This document shows, one piece after another, positions 5,464 to 5,893 of a stretch of 5,893 nt of DNA. Within the stretch, counting starts at the first letter, position 1. Every line of letters starts with the position of its first letter. Position numbers and translations under genes: made by a program. The stretch comes from an uncultured Lachnospiraceae bacterium. Its GTDB lineage: Bacteria; Bacillota; Clostridia; Lachnospirales; Lachnospiraceae. The notes beneath the pieces are model-generated. The model made no database searches and was not told the origin of the DNA. It worked only from the letters and a program-made list of their open reading frames with translations. The stretch is from contig USGM01000145.1 in NCBI GenBank assembly GCA_900554205.1, positions 1-5,893 of the forward strand, in the 5' to 3' direction.

Positions 5464-5472
5464 ATTATGACA
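5464..5472 (-). promoter_or_regulatory. Candidate extended -10 element for the XRE gene
   Basis: TGT followed by CATAAT (5469-5464) gives a TGn extended -10 with a 5/6 hexamer match. A -35 at 17 nt reads TTTTTC, a poor match. Transcription would start near 5457, leaving a leader of about 60 nt that contains an 8-bp palindrome CTGTACAG (5428-5435), a possible autoregulatory site. Confidence 0.35.
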
Positions 5473-5522
5473 CACAAAGCGTTATAGAAAAACCAATTAT
5501 TATGTGCTTTTTCACCAGCTGA

Positions 5523-5541
5523 TGTAACACCTCATGTTACA
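5523..5541 (-). terminator. Hairpin over the rpn stop codon, weak terminator candidate
   Basis: TGTAACA (5523-5529) and TGTTACA (5535-5541) are perfect 7-bp inverted arms around 5 nt. The stem includes the rpn TAA stop. It is AT-rich and no T-run follows on the minus strand, so it may stabilise the mRNA end rather than terminate. Confidence 0.35.
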
Positions 5542-5731
5542 AAAGATATTTCTCCGCTTCCTCTCTCGTCATGGAATAAACCTTTTCAAGCTTGCGGATA
5601 ATCGTTTCCCTGTCTATCCCGTCCTCCAGCTTATCCTGGACAAAGCCGCGGATTGCCTCTGCTCTTCCTTCTGCTCTTCCTTCTGCCCGTGCATCCGCTC
5701 TTACATCGTCATCATGCAGTAATTCCTTCAT
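5537..5731 (-). CDS. Candidate intragenic C-terminal Rpn product (RpnS-like), 64 residues
   Basis: Within the rpn frame an ATG (5731-5729, Met55 of the visible segment) is preceded by GGAGG (5745-5741) at a 9-nt spacing, as good as any SD in the window. The SD is made by the Trp-Arg codons TGG AGG of KWRTEYM. The product would hold only the charged helical tail: KELLHDDDVRADARAEG, two AEGR repeats, and a C-terminal helix pair (IRGFVQDKLEDGIDRETIIR). For E. coli Rpn proteins it has been shown that an in-frame C-terminal product (RpnS) made inside the gene inhibits the toxic full-length nuclease (RpnL). Assigning that role here is inference from the layout. A chance SD is the alternative. Confidence 0.4.
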   Translation of the reverse strand: MKELLHDDDVRADARAEGRAEGRAEAIRGFVQDKLEDGIDRETIIRKLEKVYSMTREEAEKYLL

Positions 5732-5893
5732 GTACTCGGTCCTCCATTTCTCATTGCGCCTCGCCCGGTCCACGGCAGAAGCTATTCTTCTCGTCAGCGC
5801 ACTGCTGCTGGCTCCAGTCAGAATAAAATCATAAAATGCCCTCAATCCTTCCGGCATCTCCCTCGACAGGCAGGTACAATTATAAAATATCTT
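5537..5893 (-). CDS. Rpn family recombination-promoting nuclease / putative transposase, C-terminal 118 residues (5' end outside the window)
   Basis: The frame is open from the right edge to TAA at 5539-5537; the ATG at 5857 is internal, because coding similarity continues upstream of it as IFYNCTCLSREMPEGLRAFYDF. That stretch, followed by IASAVDRARRNEKWRTEYM (37-55 of the visible part), an AEGR-rich linker (68-79) and a helical end, is typical of the C-terminal half of Rpn/transposase_31 proteins. Full members are about 300 residues with an N-terminal PD-(D/E)XK nuclease domain, which is not visible here. Characterised Rpn proteins are DNA endonucleases linked to RecA-independent recombination and phage defence. 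Whether the nuclease domain is intact cannot be judged. Its stop lies 143 bp before the XRE start, and no shared operon is evident. Confidence 0.85.
   Translation of the reverse strand, partial: KIFYNCTCLSREMPEGLRAFYDFILTGASSSALTRRIASAVDRARRNEKWRTEYMKELLHDDDVRADARAEGRAEGRAEAIRGFVQDKLEDGIDRETIIRKLEKVYSMTREEAEKYLL
5661..5696 (-). repeat. 12-bp tandem repeat encoding the AEGR units of Rpn
   Basis: GCTCTTCCTTCT occurs twice exactly in tandem (5661-5672, 5673-5684), followed by a diverged third unit. On the coding strand each unit encodes an Ala-Glu-Gly-Arg tetrad. Rpn proteins vary in the number of such units; the DNA-level identity makes slippage in whole-codon steps likely, which would change linker length without a frameshift. 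Confidence 0.7.

Noticed and set aside
1..5893. CRISPR array, tRNA or rRNA genes
   Set aside because: No regularly spaced repeats with spacers, no cloverleaf with T-loop GTTCGA-type sequence, and no rRNA-like stretch were found on either strand by eye.

Overview
The window looks like chromosome from a low-to-mid-GC Gram-positive anaerobe of the Clostridia, most likely Lachnospiraceae. This rests on protein families (DUF6056 membrane protein, DUF438-hemerythrin-PAS protein, Rpn nuclease, XRE regulator with a GyrI-like domain), strong GGAGG-type ribosome binding sites and sigma-A style promoters. Species cannot be told from the sequence. Every gene I can support lies on the minus strand, so gene order below runs from high to low coordinates.

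Right end (5893 to 5537): the 3' part of an Rpn-family (PD-(D/E)XK, transposase_31-like) nuclease gene. Inside it is a well-placed ribosome binding site and ATG that could yield a 64-residue C-terminal product, reminiscent of the intragenic RpnS antitoxins. Next (5394 to 4657) is an XRE-type regulator with a GyrI-like effector domain. It is cut by an in-frame TAG, but the reading frame and the family similarity continue to a normal TAA 165 nt further on.

Middle (4656 to 4172): a gene-poor but structured 485 bp. It holds a near-consensus promoter (TTGACC, 17 nt, TGC-TATACT), a 5' hairpin, a good SD with a 10-codon ORF, a second promoter, a Rho-independent terminator, and then a GC-rich 140-bp imperfect palindrome bounded by related inverted ends (4252-4391). 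The palindrome may be a MITE-like or REP-like repeat or a structured RNA.

Operon (4171 to 2026): an RsgA-type circularly permuted GTPase, a GNAT acetyltransferase (start overlaps the GTPase stop as TAATG) and a second GNAT (start overlaps the previous stop as ATGCTGA). The overlaps imply translational coupling. The GTPase has the sequence style of the accessory RsgA paralogues and may act in ribosome maturation together with protein or small-molecule acetylation. The first GNAT appears to have lost most of the N-terminal domain seen in its relatives.

Left part (1904 to 1): a DUF438-hemerythrin-PAS protein (putative oxygen, NO or redox sensor without an output domain), then a promoter with a flanking dyad, then the N-terminal 197 residues of a DUF6056 multi-pass membrane protein that runs off the window. 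No CRISPR array, tRNA, rRNA or complete transposase gene was seen.
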